64,000 bases of DNA from Leifsonia sp. Root227. Lineage in GTDB: Bacteria > Actinomycetota > Actinomycetes > Actinomycetales > Microbacteriaceae. This document shows positions 8,781-17,959 of the stretch, in pieces. The DNA lies in assembly GCF_001428745.1 (NCBI RefSeq), contig NZ_LMIO01000002.1:124001-188000 (forward strand). Direction: 5' to 3'. Under the pieces are notes generated by a model. The model was not told the origin of the DNA, made no database searches, and was given only the letters and a program-made list of their open reading frames with translations. Position 1 is the first letter of the stretch. Every line of letters begins with the position of its first letter. A program made the translations under genes and the position numbers.

Positions 8781-9736
8781 CCTTCCAGGCCGCCGACCTG
8801 AGCGGCCGTGCCGTCACGGTCAAGGTCCCGGCGACCAGCGCCAACCTGGGCCCAGGCTTCGACACCCTCGGCCTCGCGCTCGCGCTCTACGACGAGCTGC
8901 GGGTGTCCGTCCGCGACGAGCCTGGCGCGACCGTCGAGGTCATCGGCGTCGGTGCAGGCGAGGTGCCGACGGACGAGACGAACCTCGTCGTCCGCGCCAT
9001 CGCGCACACCTTCGAGTCGGTCGGGCTCCCCATGCCCGGCCTCGACCTGGTCGCCCGCAACAGCATCCCGCACGGCAGGGGGATGGGGTCGTCCGGAGCG
9101 GCGATCGTGTCCGGCATCATGGCGGCCAAGGGGCTGCTGGAGGGCGTCGTCGACATCGACGCCCAGGGCCTCCTCGCCCTCGCCAACGACATGGAGGGCC
9201 ACCCGGACAACGTCGCGCCTGCGCTCTTCGGTGGCCTGACGATCGCGTGGGTCACCCCGGAGGGTCCCCGGTTCAAGAAGCTGATCGTGCACCGCGGCGT
9301 CTCGCCGCTCGTGCTGGTTCCGCAGCACGTGATGTCGACGGCGCTCGCCCGCAGCCTGCAGCCGCAGTCGGTGCCCCACGAGGATGCGGTCTTCAACGTC
9401 TCGCGCTCCGCCCTGCTCGTCGCGGCCCTCATCCAGAGCCCAGAGCTACTGCACGCAGCAACGGAGGACAAGCTCCACCAGAGCTACCGTGCCTCCGCGA
9501 TGCCGGAGACCGACCGGCTGATCACGCTGCTGCGCGAGAACGGCTTCGCCGCCGTCGTCTCCGGCGCCGGCCCGTCCGTCCTCGTGCTCTGCAGCGACCC
9601 GAGCCAGCGGCTCGCCGCCGCGGAGCTCGCCGCCGCGCACTCGGAGACGCCGTGGCAGGCGCTCATGCTCGCGGTCGACTTCAAGGGCGCGACGGTGACG
9701 CAGTTCGCGAAACAGGCGGACACGCCGGCCGCCTAG
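8777..9736 (+). CDS. thrB: Homoserine kinase
   Basis: GHMP-family kinase that phosphorylates homoserine with ATP, making the substrate of ThrC. I choose GTG 8777 (MTFQAADLSGRAVTVKVPAT) because it overlaps the thrC stop and matches the family N-terminus, giving 319 residues. Visible motifs are PATSANLGPGFDTLG (motif 1), the ATP-binding PHGRGMGSSGAA (about 97-108) and VSGAGPSVLVL (motif 3). It closes the lysA-hom-thrC-thrB run. Confidence 0.95.
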   Translation: MTFQAADLSGRAVTVKVPATSANLGPGFDTLGLALALYDELRVSVRDEPGATVEVIGVGAGEVPTDETNLVVRAIAHTFESVGLPMPGLDLVARNSIPHGRGMGSSGAAIVSGIMAAKGLLEGVVDIDAQGLLALANDMEGHPDNVAPALFGGLTIAWVTPEGPRFKKLIVHRGVSPLVLVPQHVMSTALARSLQPQSVPHEDAVFNVSRSALLVAALIQSPELLHAATEDKLHQSYRASAMPETDRLITLLRENGFAAVVSGAGPSVLVLCSDPSQRLAAAELAAAHSETPWQALMLAVDFKGATVTQFAKQADTPAA

Positions 9737-9955
9737 CGTCAAGAGCAGCCCGGCAACAGTGGTAAACTGTGCGTGCACCCGCAGAAACCTCTCCATGAGC
9801 GAATCTGATCTTCGGGTGATTTCTAGCAATCATGCCGTCACTCCTACCTGTGCACCCGAGTACCTTTCGGTGACACCACAGAAGCGGTAGTTCATGTGAC
9901 GAGTGCTCCAGAACGACGGCGAGAATCGCGCGTCGGGGGAAAGGAATCCTCTTCA
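9737..9955 (+). promoter_or_regulatory. rho promoter and long 5' leader
   Basis: A -10-like TAAACT lies at 9763-9768 with no strong -35, implying a leader of about 180 bases before the preferred rho start. The leader is less GC-rich than the genes and contains a short open frame (ATG 9795 to TAG 9890, 31 codons) whose third codon positions do not look coding. A long leader fits the autoregulation known for rho in other bacteria; that it works here is inference. Confidence 0.45.
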
Positions 9956-12169
9956 GTGACTGATGTCGAACTCCACGCCGGGGGCGTGGACACCAGCGAC
10001 CTGACCTCCCTCAAGGTGGCAGAGCTTCAGGCTCTCGCCGCCCAGTTGGGACTTCAGGGAGCGACCAAGCTTCGCAAGGGCGAGCTCGTTGCGGCCATCG
10101 CCGCAGCGCGCACGGAGGCCGCGGGTTCCGCGACCGCCGACGCCCCTGCTGCCGACTCCGCGGACGCACCCGTGGCCGGGCAGGAGAATGCACGCGCAGC
10201 ATCCCAGGTGCTCATCGAGCCGCTCATCGCAGAGCCGGTCTCCGCTGAGCCGCACGTCGGCGAGGCCGTCCTGCCGGACGCAGCGCCCGCCGAGCAGGCG
10301 CCGCGTCGCCGTGGCTCCCGCCGCGCATCCAGTGCGGACGGAACGGGCATCGCAGCAGCGACGCACGTGAACACCGGCGCCACCGGCGTCGAGTCGCTCA
10401 TCCCCGATGTGGATGCGCTGCTCGACTCCGCGCTCGCCAATCGCGAGTCCGCTGCTCAGCAGGCGACGGCTGGCGCAGAGGGCGACAAGCAGGCGGAGCA
10501 GGGCCAGGGTCAGGGGCGCAACCGCCGCCGCGGACGGGGTCAGGCCGGCGACCAGAACGCCCAGCAGGACCAGGGCGAGAAGGCCGAGAACGGTGCAGCC
10601 GCGCAGGACGCTGCTGACACGCAGGCCCAGGGCGACGCCCAGGGCGAAGGCGACCAGCAGCCCCGCCAGGGCCGCAACCGCAATCGGAACCGGAACAAGA
10701 ACTCCCAGAACCAGGGCGGCCAGAACGGTCAGAACCAGGGCGGCCAGCAGGGCGGAGACGGCCAGCAGGCGCAGAACCAGCAGAGCCAGGGTCAGCAGGC
10801 CGACCGCGACGACCAGAAGCAGGGCGGCCAGAACGGCCAGCAGAACCGCAACGGTCAGCAGAACCGCAACGGCGGCCAGGACGCGAACCAGGCGGACGAC
10901 CGCTCCGGCCGCAGCCGCTACCGCGACCGCAAGCGTCGCGGCGGCGTCGGCACGGACGACTTCGAGCCGGAGATCAGCGATGACGACGTCCTCATCCCCG
11001 TCGCCGGCATCCTGGACGTGCTCGACAACTACGCCTTCGTCCGCACCTCCGGCTACCTGCCTGGCGCGAGCGACGTCTACGTCTCCCTCGGCCAGGTCAA
11101 GAAGTACAACCTGCGCAAGGGCGACGCCGTGGTCGGTGCAATCCGCCAGCCGCGCGAGGGCGAGAACAACGCCCGCCAGAAGTACAACGCGATCGTCAAG
11201 GTCGACTCGATCAACGGCCAGACCATCGAAGAGGCCGCCGGTCGCGTCGAGTTCGGCAAGCTGACCCCGCTCTACCCGCAGGAGCGCCTGCGCCTCGAGA
11301 CGGAGCCCGGCAAGCTGACCCAGCGCATCATCGACCTCGTCGCCCCGATCGGCAAGGGCCAGCGCGGCCTCATCGTCGCGCCCCCGAAGGCCGGCAAGAC
11401 GATCGTCATGCAGCAGATCGCGAACGCCATCACCACGAACAACCCAGAGGTGCACCTCATGGTCGTCCTGGTGGACGAGCGTCCCGAAGAGGTCACCGAC
11501 ATGCAGCGCACGGTGAAGGGCGAGGTCATCGCCTCCACCTTCGACCGCCCTGCGGAGGACCACACCACGGTCGCCGAGCTCGCCATCGAGCGCGCGAAGC
11601 GTCTGGTGGAGCTCGGTCACGACGTCGTCGTGCTGCTCGACTCGATCACCCGCCTGGGACGCGCATACAACCTGGCTGCTCCGGCATCCGGTCGCATCCT
11701 CTCCGGTGGTGTCGACGCCTCGGCGCTGTACCCGCCGAAGCGCTTCTTCGGCGCGGCCCGCAACATCGAGCACGGCGGATCGCTCACGATCCTCGCCTCT
11801 GCTCTCGTGGAGACCGGGTCCAAGATGGACGAGGTCATCTTCGAGGAGTTCAAGGGCACCGGCAACATGGAGCTCCGCCTCTCGCGTCAGCTCGCCGACA
11901 AGCGGATCTTCCCCGCTGTCGACGTCAACGCATCCGGCACCCGCCGCGAAGAGATGCTGATGGGCGCCGACGAGGTCAAGATCACCTGGAAGCTGCGTCG
12001 TGCCCTCGCCGGCCTCGACCAGCAGCAGGCGCTCGAGATCGTGCTCGGCCGCCTCAAGGAGACCTCGAGCAACGTCGAGTTCCTGATGCAGGTGCAGAAG
12101 TCGATGCCGGCGCCGGCCAACGGTCACGGCACCGCGCACTCGCACGGCCACGAGAACGACCACCGCTAG
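9956..12169 (+). CDS. rho: Transcription termination factor Rho with a long disordered insertion
   Basis: Hexameric RNA helicase that terminates transcription. GTG 9956 ([10 protein letters not shown]) is preferred because GGGGAAAGGAA lies upstream; an in-frame GTG at 9896 would add 20 residues. The 737-residue protein has a Rho_N segment ([14 protein letters not shown], about 15-52), an Ala/Glu/Pro linker, an Arg/Asn/Gln/Gly-rich region (about 180-330), the RNA-binding fold ([12 protein letters not shown]), a Walker A in [11 protein letters not shown] (near 475), Walker [11 protein letters not shown], and the ring segment. The tail [16 protein letters not shown] is histidine-rich. Such N-terminal insertions occur in other actinobacterial Rho proteins, but this one is strikingly Asn/Gln-rich. 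Confidence 0.97.
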   Translation: MTDVELHAGGVDTSDLTSLKVAELQALAAQLGLQGATKLRKGELVAAIAAARTEAAGSATADAPAADSADAPVAGQENARAASQVLIEPLIAEPVSAEPHVGEAVLPDAAPAEQAPRRRGSRRASSADGTGIAAATHVNTGATGVESLIPDVDALLDSALANRESAAQQATAGAEGDKQAEQGQGQGRNRRRGRGQAGDQNAQQDQGEKAENGAAAQDAADTQAQGDAQGEGDQQPRQGRNRNRNRNKNSQNQGGQNGQNQGGQQGGDGQQAQNQQSQGQQADRDDQKQGGQNGQQNRNGQQNRNGGQDANQADDRSGRSRYRDRKRRGGVGTDDFEPEISDDDVLIPVAGILDVLDNYAFVRTSGYLPGASDVYVSLGQVKKYNLRKGDAVVGAIRQPREGENNARQKYNAIVKVDSINGQTIEEAAGRVEFGKLTPLYPQERLRLETEPGKLTQRIIDLVAPIGKGQRGLIVAPPKAGKTIVMQQIANAITTNNPEVHLMVVLVDERPEEVTDMQRTVKGEVIASTFDRPAEDHTTVAELAIERAKRLVELGHDVVVLLDSITRLGRAYNLAAPASGRILSGGVDASALYPPKRFFGAARNIEHGGSLTILASALVETGSKMDEVIFEEFKGTGNMELRLSRQLADKRIFPAVDVNASGTRREEMLMGADEVKITWKLRRALAGLDQQQALEIVLGRLKETSSNVEFLMQVQKSMPAPANGHGTAHSHGHENDHR

Positions 12170-12176
12170 CTGAGGA

Positions 12177-12220
12177 GTGCCCGCCGACGTCGCCGCGCGC
12201 GATTGTCGACGGGCACTTTT
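12177..12220 (+). terminator. Intrinsic terminator after rho
   Basis: A near-perfect stem, GTGCCCGCCGAC against GTCGACGGGCAC, with a 16-base GC-rich loop, is followed directly by TTTT. It starts eight bases after the rho stop and separates rho from prfA, which therefore probably has its own promoter in 12221-12279. Confidence 0.85.
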
Positions 12221-12279
12221 CCGTTCCCGGACACGCTCGTCCCCCTCCAGAAAGCCCGACCCTTCCAGAAAGAAGTCCC

Positions 12280-13356
12280 ATGTTCGAATCGGTGAACAGC
12301 CTGATCGCCGAGCACGACGACCTGCAGGAGCAGCTCGCCGACCCTGAACTGCACAGCGACCCCGTGCGCTCCAAGAAGGTCAACCGGCGCTACGCAGAGC
12401 TCAGCCGCATCGTCGCCGCGTACCACCAGTGGAAGCAGCTCGAGGACGACCTCGCCGCTGCCAAGGAGCTCGCGGCGGAGGATGAGGCGTTCGCCGAGGA
12501 GGTCCCAGGACTCGAGGCGAGCCTGGAGGAGTCGGGGGAGAAGCTGCGCAGGCTCCTCATCCCGCGCGACCCCAACGACAGCCGCGACGTCATCATGGAG
12601 ATCAAGATGGGCGAAGGCGGGGCGGAGTCCGCGCTGTTCGCGGCCGATCTTCTCCGGATGTATCTGCACTACGCGGAGTCCAAGAAGTGGAAGACCGAGA
12701 TCCTGGAGCAGACCTCCAGTGACCTCGGCGGCATCAAGGACGTCCAGCTCGCGATCAAGGGCTCGTCCAGCGATCCGGCGGAGGGGGTCTGGGCGCACCT
12801 CAAGTACGAGGGCGGCGTGCACCGTGTGCAGCGTGTCCCGGCGACCGAGTCGCAGGGGCGCATCCACACGTCGGCGGCCGGCGTGCTCGTCTTCCCCGAG
12901 GTGGACGAGCCGGAGGAGGTCGAGATCAACCAGAACGACCTCAAGATCGACGTCTACCGGTCGAGCGGCCCCGGCGGCCAGTCGGTGAACACCACGGACT
13001 CCGCCGTGCGCATCACGCACCTTCCGACGGGCATCGTCGTCGCCATGCAGAACGAGAAGAGCCAGCTGCAGAACCGCGAGGCAGGGATGCGCGTGCTGCG
13101 CGCCCGCGTGCTCGCCCGCCAGCAGGAGGAACTGGATGCGGAGGCCGCCGCCGTCCGCAAGAGCCAGATCCGCACGATGGACCGTTCGGAGCGCATCCGC
13201 ACGTACAACTTCCCGGAGAACCGCATCGCGGACCACCGCACCGGGTACAAGGCGTACAACCTCGACGCCGTCATGAACGGCGCCCTGGAGCCCGTCATCG
13301 ACTCCTGCATCGCCGCCGACGAGGAATCCCGCCTCGCCGACCTCGCCACCGACTAA
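12280..13356 (+). CDS. prfA: Peptide chain release factor 1
   Basis: Recognises UAA and UAG at the ribosomal A site and triggers peptide release. The 358 residues match RF1: the PAT-type tripeptide of the stop-codon reader in [15 protein letters not shown], then the catalytic GGQ loop [17 protein letters not shown] (Gln about 232), which PrmC methylates. The start is ATG, with AGAAAGAAG upstream. The methylase gene prmC lies 1.7 kb downstream, separated by the oppositely oriented cysK-cysE pair. A long perfect hairpin begins two bases after the stop. Confidence 0.97.
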   Translation: MFESVNSLIAEHDDLQEQLADPELHSDPVRSKKVNRRYAELSRIVAAYHQWKQLEDDLAAAKELAAEDEAFAEEVPGLEASLEESGEKLRRLLIPRDPNDSRDVIMEIKMGEGGAESALFAADLLRMYLHYAESKKWKTEILEQTSSDLGGIKDVQLAIKGSSSDPAEGVWAHLKYEGGVHRVQRVPATESQGRIHTSAAGVLVFPEVDEPEEVEINQNDLKIDVYRSSGPGGQSVNTTDSAVRITHLPTGIVVAMQNEKSQLQNREAGMRVLRARVLARQQEELDAEAAAVRKSQIRTMDRSERIRTYNFPENRIADHRTGYKAYNLDAVMNGALEPVIDSCIAADEESRLADLATD

Positions 13357-13358
13357 AG

Positions 13359-13422
13359 AATCGACTCCGAAGTTGTTCAGGCGACACGCCGATGGCGAGC
13401 CTGAACAACTTCGGAGTCGATT
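13359..13422. repeat. Intergenic hairpin A of the GCGACACGCCG family
   Basis: Perfect 24-bp arms (13359-13382 and 13399-13422) enclose a 16-base loop. The 11-base core GCGACACGCCG lies at 13381-13391, at the top of the left arm. It separates convergent prfA and cysE and could act as a bidirectional terminator. Arms and core resemble hairpins at 18785 and 39239. Confidence 0.85.
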
Positions 13423-13440
13423 GCGTGGGGACGGGCCTGG

Positions 13441-14013
13441 TCAGATGTAGATGGCCGGGTCGATCCAGTCGTCGCCGGGGATCTGCTCATGGCCCGTTCG
13501 CGGGCGCGCGCGGGCGGGGACGCCGGTGAGGACGGAGCCCTCAGGGGCGTCGTGGATGACGACGGCGTTCGCGCCGACGACACTGTGCGCCCCGAGCGTG
13601 ATCGCGCCGAGCACCTTCGCACCGGCTCCGACGATCACGCCATTGCCGATGGTGGGATGCCGCTTGCCGTGACCACTGCCCTTCCCGCCCAGCGTGACGC
13701 CGTGGTAGAGCATTACGTCGTCGCCGACGAACGTGGTCTCGCCGATCACCACGCCCATCCCGTGGTCGATGAAGAAGCGTCGGCCGATCGTCGCGCCCGG
13801 GTGGATCTCGATGCCGGTCAGGAACCGGGTGAACTGCGAGAGGAACCTGGCCGGCATCTTCATGCCGGACCGCCACATCCGGTGCGCCAGACGGTACGAC
13901 CAGATCGCGTGCAGCCCGGAGTACGCCGTGAAGACCTCGAAGCCGCTGCGCGCCGCAGGGTCGTGCTTGCGCGCGTTCGCGATGTCCTCACGGACGCGGG
14001 AGATGAACGCCAA
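13441..14013 (-). CDS. cysE: Serine O-acetyltransferase
   Basis: Transfers acetyl from acetyl-CoA to serine, the committed step of cysteine synthesis. The 190-residue protein is the short actinobacterial type. It has a short alpha-helical N-terminus ([17 protein letters not shown]) and a left-handed beta-helix of hexapeptide repeats including [11 protein letters not shown], the active-site [13 protein letters not shown] and the acetyl-CoA segment [15 protein letters not shown]. The C-terminus ends in Ile (DPAIYI), the residue by which SAT tails dock into the CysK active site. It starts six bases after cysK ends and is co-transcribed with it. Confidence 0.95.
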   Translation of the reverse strand: MAFISRVREDIANARKHDPAARSGFEVFTAYSGLHAIWSYRLAHRMWRSGMKMPARFLSQFTRFLTGIEIHPGATIGRRFFIDHGMGVVIGETTFVGDDVMLYHGVTLGGKGSGHGKRHPTIGNGVIVGAGAKVLGAITLGAHSVVGANAVVIHDAPEGSVLTGVPARARPRTGHEQIPGDDWIDPAIYI

Positions 14014-14019
14014 CGCCGG

Positions 14020-14958
14020 TCAGTCCAGCAGGTCGGCCCAGAGCGGGGTCGAGATGTAGCGCTCACCGGTGTCGCACACGACGGCGACGATGGTCTTGCC
14101 CGCGTTCTCCGGCCGCTTGGCCAGCTCGAGAGCCGCCCAGACGATCGCGCCCGACGAGATCCCGGCGAGGATGCCCTCCTCGCTGGCGAGCTTCTTGGCG
14201 ACGTCGATCGCGTCGTCGAACGACGCGTCGATGACCTCGTCGTAGACGGTCGTGTCGAGGATCTCCGGCACGAAGTTGGCGCCGATGCCCTGGATCTTGT
14301 GCGGTCCGGGCTTGCCGCCGTTCAGGATGGGGGAGTCGATCGGCTCGACGGCGACCACCTGCACGCCGGGCTTGCGCTCCTTGAGCACCTGGCCGACGCC
14401 GGTGATGGTGCCGCCCGTTCCGACTCCGGCGACGAAGATGTCGACGCCGCCGTCGGTGTCCTCCCAGATCTCCTCGGCCGTCGTCGCGCGGTGGATGGCC
14501 GGGTTGGCCTCGTTCGCGAACTGCTGCGCCCAGATGGCGTTCTCGGTGGTCGCGACGATCTCCTTGGCCTTCTCGACCGCTCCGCGCATCCCATCGGGAC
14601 CGGGGGTGAGGACGATCTGTGCACCGAACGCGCGCAACAGCACGCGGCGCTCCTTGCTCATCGTCTCCGGCATCGTGAGGATGACCGTGTATCCGCGGGC
14701 AGCGCCGACCATCGCGAGCGCGATGCCGGTGTTGCCGCTCGTGCCCTCCACGATCGTGCCGCCGGGGCGCAGCGCCCCTGCCTTCTCCGCCGCGTCGATG
14801 ATGGCGACGCCGATGCGGTCCTTGACGCTGCCGGCCGGGTTGTAGAACTCCAGCTTGGCGAGCACGGTCGCCCCCGTGCCCTCCGCGATGCGATTGAGCT
14901 TGACGAGCGGGGTCTTCCCGACCGCTTCGGTGATGTTGTCGTAGACGTGACCTGTCAT
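14020..14958 (-). CDS. cysK: Cysteine synthase A (O-acetylserine sulfhydrylase)
   Basis: PLP enzyme making cysteine from O-acetylserine and sulfide. The 312 residues include the PLP lysine in [11 protein letters not shown] (Lys46), the substrate loop [12 protein letters not shown] (71-82) and the phosphate loop [10 protein letters not shown]. With cysE it encodes the cysteine synthase complex. This minus-strand pair sits between prfA and prmC, genes that are usually neighbours, so it looks like an insertion into the conserved order. Confidence 0.96.
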   Translation of the reverse strand: MTGHVYDNITEAVGKTPLVKLNRIAEGTGATVLAKLEFYNPAGSVKDRIGVAIIDAAEKAGALRPGGTIVEGTSGNTGIALAMVGAARGYTVILTMPETMSKERRVLLRAFGAQIVLTPGPDGMRGAVEKAKEIVATTENAIWAQQFANEANPAIHRATTAEEIWEDTDGGVDIFVAGVGTGGTITGVGQVLKERKPGVQVVAVEPIDSPILNGGKPGPHKIQGIGANFVPEILDTTVYDEVIDASFDDAIDVAKKLASEEGILAGISSGAIVWAALELAKRPENAGKTIVAVVCDTGERYISTPLWADLLD

Positions 14959-15055
14959 GGCTCTTCCTCGTTGACGCTGGTGGACGGTGTGAAAGCCTTA
15001 CAACTCTATTCCGTCCCGGAGGGCAGCGGCCTGTGTGACGCCGCCTGACGTGCCG

Positions 15056-15070
15056 TAGGCTCGATGGGCC
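15056..15070 (+). promoter_or_regulatory. -10 box close to the prmC start
   Basis: TAGGCT at 15056-15061 lies nine bases before the prmC ATG. No ribosome-binding site is apparent, so a leaderless or near-leaderless transcript is possible. Confidence 0.4.
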
Positions 15071-15949
15071 ATGTCATCCGCAGCGCCAGCAGAGCCCACC
15101 GTCCGCGCCGTCCGCGACGAGGTCGTCGCGCTCCTCTCCAGCGCGGGCGTCCCCGACCCCGAGGTCGACGCCGACCTGCTGGTCGGCCACGTGCTCGGCG
15201 AGGGGCGCGGGAGGGTGCAGGCCCTCATCCACCTGGATGCGACGGTCGGGGATGCGGACGCGTCGCGCATCAGGAAACTGGCACAACGCCGCGCCACCAG
15301 GGAGCCGCTGCAGCACATCACGGGAAAGGCGCCGTTCCGCTCGCTGGAGCTCGCCGTCGGCCCCGGCGTGTTCGTGCCGCGACCGGAGACCGAGCATGTC
15401 GTGCAGTTCGCGATCGACGCGCTGCGCGCCGTGCCGAGTCCTGAGCCGATCGGCGTCGACCTCGGCACCGGAAGCGGGGCGATCGCGCTGGCGATGGCGA
15501 CGGAGGTGCCGCACGCTCGCATCCACGCTGTCGAGAACTCGCCGGAGGCCTTCATCTGGGCGAAGCGCAACGTCGAGGAGTCCGGCGCGACCAACGCCCG
15601 TGTCGTGTTCATCGACCTGGCGGACGCGCTGCCGGAGCTCGACGGGACAGTCGACGTCGTCATCTCGAACCCGCCGTACATCCCCGCGGAGGCCATCCCG
15701 CGCGACCCGGAGGTGCGGCTGTACGACCCGCCTGCCGCGCTCTACGGCGGACAGGACGGGCTGGATGTAGTGCGCACGATCTCGCGCGTCGCCTGGCGCC
15801 TGCTGCACGAGGGAGGGACGCTCGTGCTGGAGCACGGGGAACTGCAGGGCGCGGAGATCCGCGAACTGCTCACCGCGGACGGCTGGCGCGCCGCCGCGAC
15901 GCACCGCGACCTCACCACGCGCGACCGCACCACGACGGCAGTCCGCTAG
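15071..15949 (+). CDS. prmC: Release factor glutamine N5-methyltransferase
   Basis: Methylates the Gln of the GGQ motif in release factors using S-adenosylmethionine. The 292-residue protein has the helical N-terminal domain that holds the release factor, the SAM-binding DLGTGSGAIAL (130-140) and the catalytic NPPY (200-203) in VISNPPYIP. Length and order match HemK/PrmC. Its substrate gene prfA is nearby. Transcription probably begins at the -10 box directly upstream. Confidence 0.95.
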   Translation: MSSAAPAEPTVRAVRDEVVALLSSAGVPDPEVDADLLVGHVLGEGRGRVQALIHLDATVGDADASRIRKLAQRRATREPLQHITGKAPFRSLELAVGPGVFVPRPETEHVVQFAIDALRAVPSPEPIGVDLGTGSGAIALAMATEVPHARIHAVENSPEAFIWAKRNVEESGATNARVVFIDLADALPELDGTVDVVISNPPYIPAEAIPRDPEVRLYDPPAALYGGQDGLDVVRTISRVAWRLLHEGGTLVLEHGELQGAEIRELLTADGWRAAATHRDLTTRDRTTTAVR

Positions 15950-15961
15950 CGCTCCGCTCCG

Positions 15962-16906
15962 CTAGCCGCGGTCGCGCGCTCGGCGCTCCTCCTCCTTGGC
16001 CAGCCGCTCGCGCACCTTCGCGATGACCTCGCGCTCGCGCTTGCGCGCCTCCCGCAGCCGGGATTCCGCCTCTCTGCGCGCCTTGGCCGCCTCGCGGATC
16101 GCCTTGTCGTTCGGCACCGGCTCCGGGCGCGGCTCGTACGCCACGACCTCCTCGCCGCTGCGCCGCGACGCCACGTAGTGCTCGATGCCGTCCAGGATGC
16201 GTTCGAGCCCGAACGCGAAGTCGTCCTGCTCGTCCTCGCCCTCCGCGTCGCTGTATACGCCGGACAGCACCAGCGGTGCCAGGTTCGGGAATCGCCCCGG
16301 TGTGACCAGCTCCGCGAGGGCGGCGGTGAACGCCTCCCCGCGTTTCGGCGGGCCGTCGACCTGCCGCGACCTGGTCACATCCCGCTCAACGACGGCAGTG
16401 GCACGCGCATACGAGCTCAGCAGCAGCGCCGTCGACATCTTCTCCGGCTCAGTGAGCGGCAGGTCCTTCATCACCCGAAGGCCCCAGTCGAGCACCGCGA
16501 GGTTGTTCGGCATGAGCGGCATCCCGGAGATCGGGATGTCGGGGAACCACGGATGCGCCTGGATGACCTGGATGCTCGCCATCGCCCAGAGGCGCAGGCC
16601 GCTGCGCCAGTCCGTGTCCTCCTCCTCTGGCGGGATCGGCACGGCGCAGACCGCGTCCTGCATCAGCGCGAGCACGTCGTCCTTGCTGGTGACATAGCGG
16701 TAGAGCGACATGGTGGTGAAGCCGAGTGTCGTCGCGATCTTGCTCATCGAGACGGCGGAGAGGCCCTCGTCGTCGGCGAGCTGGATCGCCGCATCCACAA
16801 TCCGTTCGATGCTCAGCTCGCGCTTCGGCCCGCGCTGCGGACGCTCGGCGACGCCCCAGCTCAGCGCGACGGCGCGGGGGAGTGCTTCTTCGACAGCATC
16901 GGCCAT
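15962..16906 (-). CDS. TetR-family regulator with a charged coiled-coil tail
   Basis: A DNA-binding helix-turn-helix at about residues 35-80 (IVDAAIQLADDEGLSAVSM ... FTTMSLYRYVTSKDDVLALM) marks a TetR/AcrR repressor, here with about 35 extra residues before it. The ligand domain follows, and the last 60 residues are an Arg/Glu/Lys-rich helix that probably forms a coiled coil. It is divergent from a DrrAB-type exporter with which it shares a 120-base control region containing tandem operator-like repeats. It most likely represses the exporter and itself. The ligand is unknown. Confidence 0.88.
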   Translation of the reverse strand: MADAVEEALPRAVALSWGVAERPQRGPKRELSIERIVDAAIQLADDEGLSAVSMSKIATTLGFTTMSLYRYVTSKDDVLALMQDAVCAVPIPPEEEDTDWRSGLRLWAMASIQVIQAHPWFPDIPISGMPLMPNNLAVLDWGLRVMKDLPLTEPEKMSTALLLSSYARATAVVERDVTRSRQVDGPPKRGEAFTAALAELVTPGRFPNLAPLVLSGVYSDAEGEDEQDDFAFGLERILDGIEHYVASRRSGEEVVAYEPRPEPVPNDKAIREAAKARREAESRLREARKREREVIAKVRERLAKEEERRARDRG

Positions 16907-17026
16907 GTCGCGCCCTTTCGGTTGTTGACACCCATCCTAGAACTGTGTATACCTTAAACAAAACCGTGTGCAGCATAAACAGTTTGCGTCGTACTCAATA
17001 AGACTCGACGCGGAAAGGAACCGATC
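16907..17026. promoter_or_regulatory. Divergent promoters and operator of the TetR/exporter pair
   Basis: Rightward: TTGACA (16925-16930), a 17-base spacer and TATACC (16948-16953), a near-consensus promoter for the exporter. Leftward: TTGTTT and TAGGAT on the minus strand overlap it and would drive the regulator. Two related 18-base blocks, CTGTGTATACCTTAAACA (16943) and CCGTGTGCAGCATAAACA (16964), share 12 of 18 bases and are 21 bases apart, two helical turns. They cover the rightward -10 and its start site, as expected for a repressor operator. A GGAAAGGA ribosome site precedes the exporter ATG. Confidence 0.75.
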
Positions 17027-17959
17027 ATGACAGCTCAAGCGATCCAGATCGCCGGTCTCCGGAAGTCGTTCGGCGACCAGCGGGTGCTGGACGGCATCGA
17101 CCTCACGGTCGCGGCGGGAAGCGTCTTCGCGCTTCTCGGGCCGAACGGCGCGGGCAAGACGACGCTCATCAACATCCTGTCAACGCTGGTCGCGCCGGAC
17201 GACGGCGCTGCGAGCGTCTGCGGCCACGACGTCGTCCACGACAGAGAGGGCGTCAAACGCTCGATCAGCCTCACCGGCCAGTCCGCGGCCGTCGACGATG
17301 TGCTCACCGGCGAGGAGAACCTGCGCATGATGGCGCGGCTCTCCGGATACACGGCGGCCGGCGCCCGCGCGCGGACGGCCGAGCTCATCGAGCGCTTCGA
17401 CCTCGCCGACGCCGCCCGCAAGCGCGTCAAGGCGTACTCAGGCGGGATGCGCCGCAGGCTGGACCTCGCGCTCAGCCTGGTCGCCACGCCTCCCGTCATC
17501 TTCCTCGACGAGCCGACCACCGGCCTCGACACGCGCAGCAGGCAGGCGCTCTGGGCGATGATCCTCGACCTCGCGGCCCAGGGCATCACCATCCTCCTCA
17601 CCACGCAGTATCTGGAAGAGGCCGACCAGCTCGCCGACCGCATCGCCGTGATCGACCGCGGCGTCGTCGTGGCGGAGGGAACCGCGGCGGAACTCAAGTC
17701 GCGCGTCGGGGGAGAAGTCGTCGAGCTGAGGGACGCCGACGACGAGATCGTCCGCGAACTGCCGACCGACGGCACCGTCCACGGACTGCGCGCCGCCATC
17801 GACCAGTTGGATGCGGCCGCCCTGCCAGGCGCGAGCGTCAGCATCCGCAAGCCCAGCATGGACGACGTGTTCCTCGCACTCACCTCCGGCGCAGCGACGC
17901 CGGCAGCCACCGCAGTCACCGCATCCCGTGCAGCAGAAGAAATGGAGGTCACCCGATGA
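17027..17959 (+). CDS. ABC exporter ATPase, DrrA-type
   Basis: ATP-binding subunit of a drug or lipid exporter. Of 310 residues, the first 220 form the nucleotide-binding domain: Walker A GPNGAGKTT (Lys44), Q-loop near LTGQSAAVDD, signature YSGGMRRRLDLA, Walker B VIFLDEPTTGLD and the switch TTQYLEEAD. The C-terminal 90 residues are the DrrA-specific extension ending with the conserved SMDDVFLALT. It pairs with the permease whose start overlaps its stop (ATGA). Control is likely by the adjacent TetR protein. Substrate unknown. Confidence 0.93.
   Translation: MTAQAIQIAGLRKSFGDQRVLDGIDLTVAAGSVFALLGPNGAGKTTLINILSTLVAPDDGAASVCGHDVVHDREGVKRSISLTGQSAAVDDVLTGEENLRMMARLSGYTAAGARARTAELIERFDLADAARKRVKAYSGGMRRRLDLALSLVATPPVIFLDEPTTGLDTRSRQALWAMILDLAAQGITILLTTQYLEEADQLADRIAVIDRGVVVAEGTAAELKSRVGGEVVELRDADDEIVRELPTDGTVHGLRAAIDQLDAAALPGASVSIRKPSMDDVFLALTSGAATPAATAVTASRAAEEMEVTR

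Noticed and set aside
9896..9955. GTG 9896 as the rho start
   Set aside because: It is possible and in frame, but lacks a good ribosome site. GTG 9956 has GGGGAAAGGAA upstream, so the shorter form is preferred.
13359..13422. Hairpin A as a simple CRISPR repeat or attachment site
   Set aside because: There is only one copy at the locus with no spacer array, no cas genes or integrase, and the hairpin arms differ between the copies in the window.
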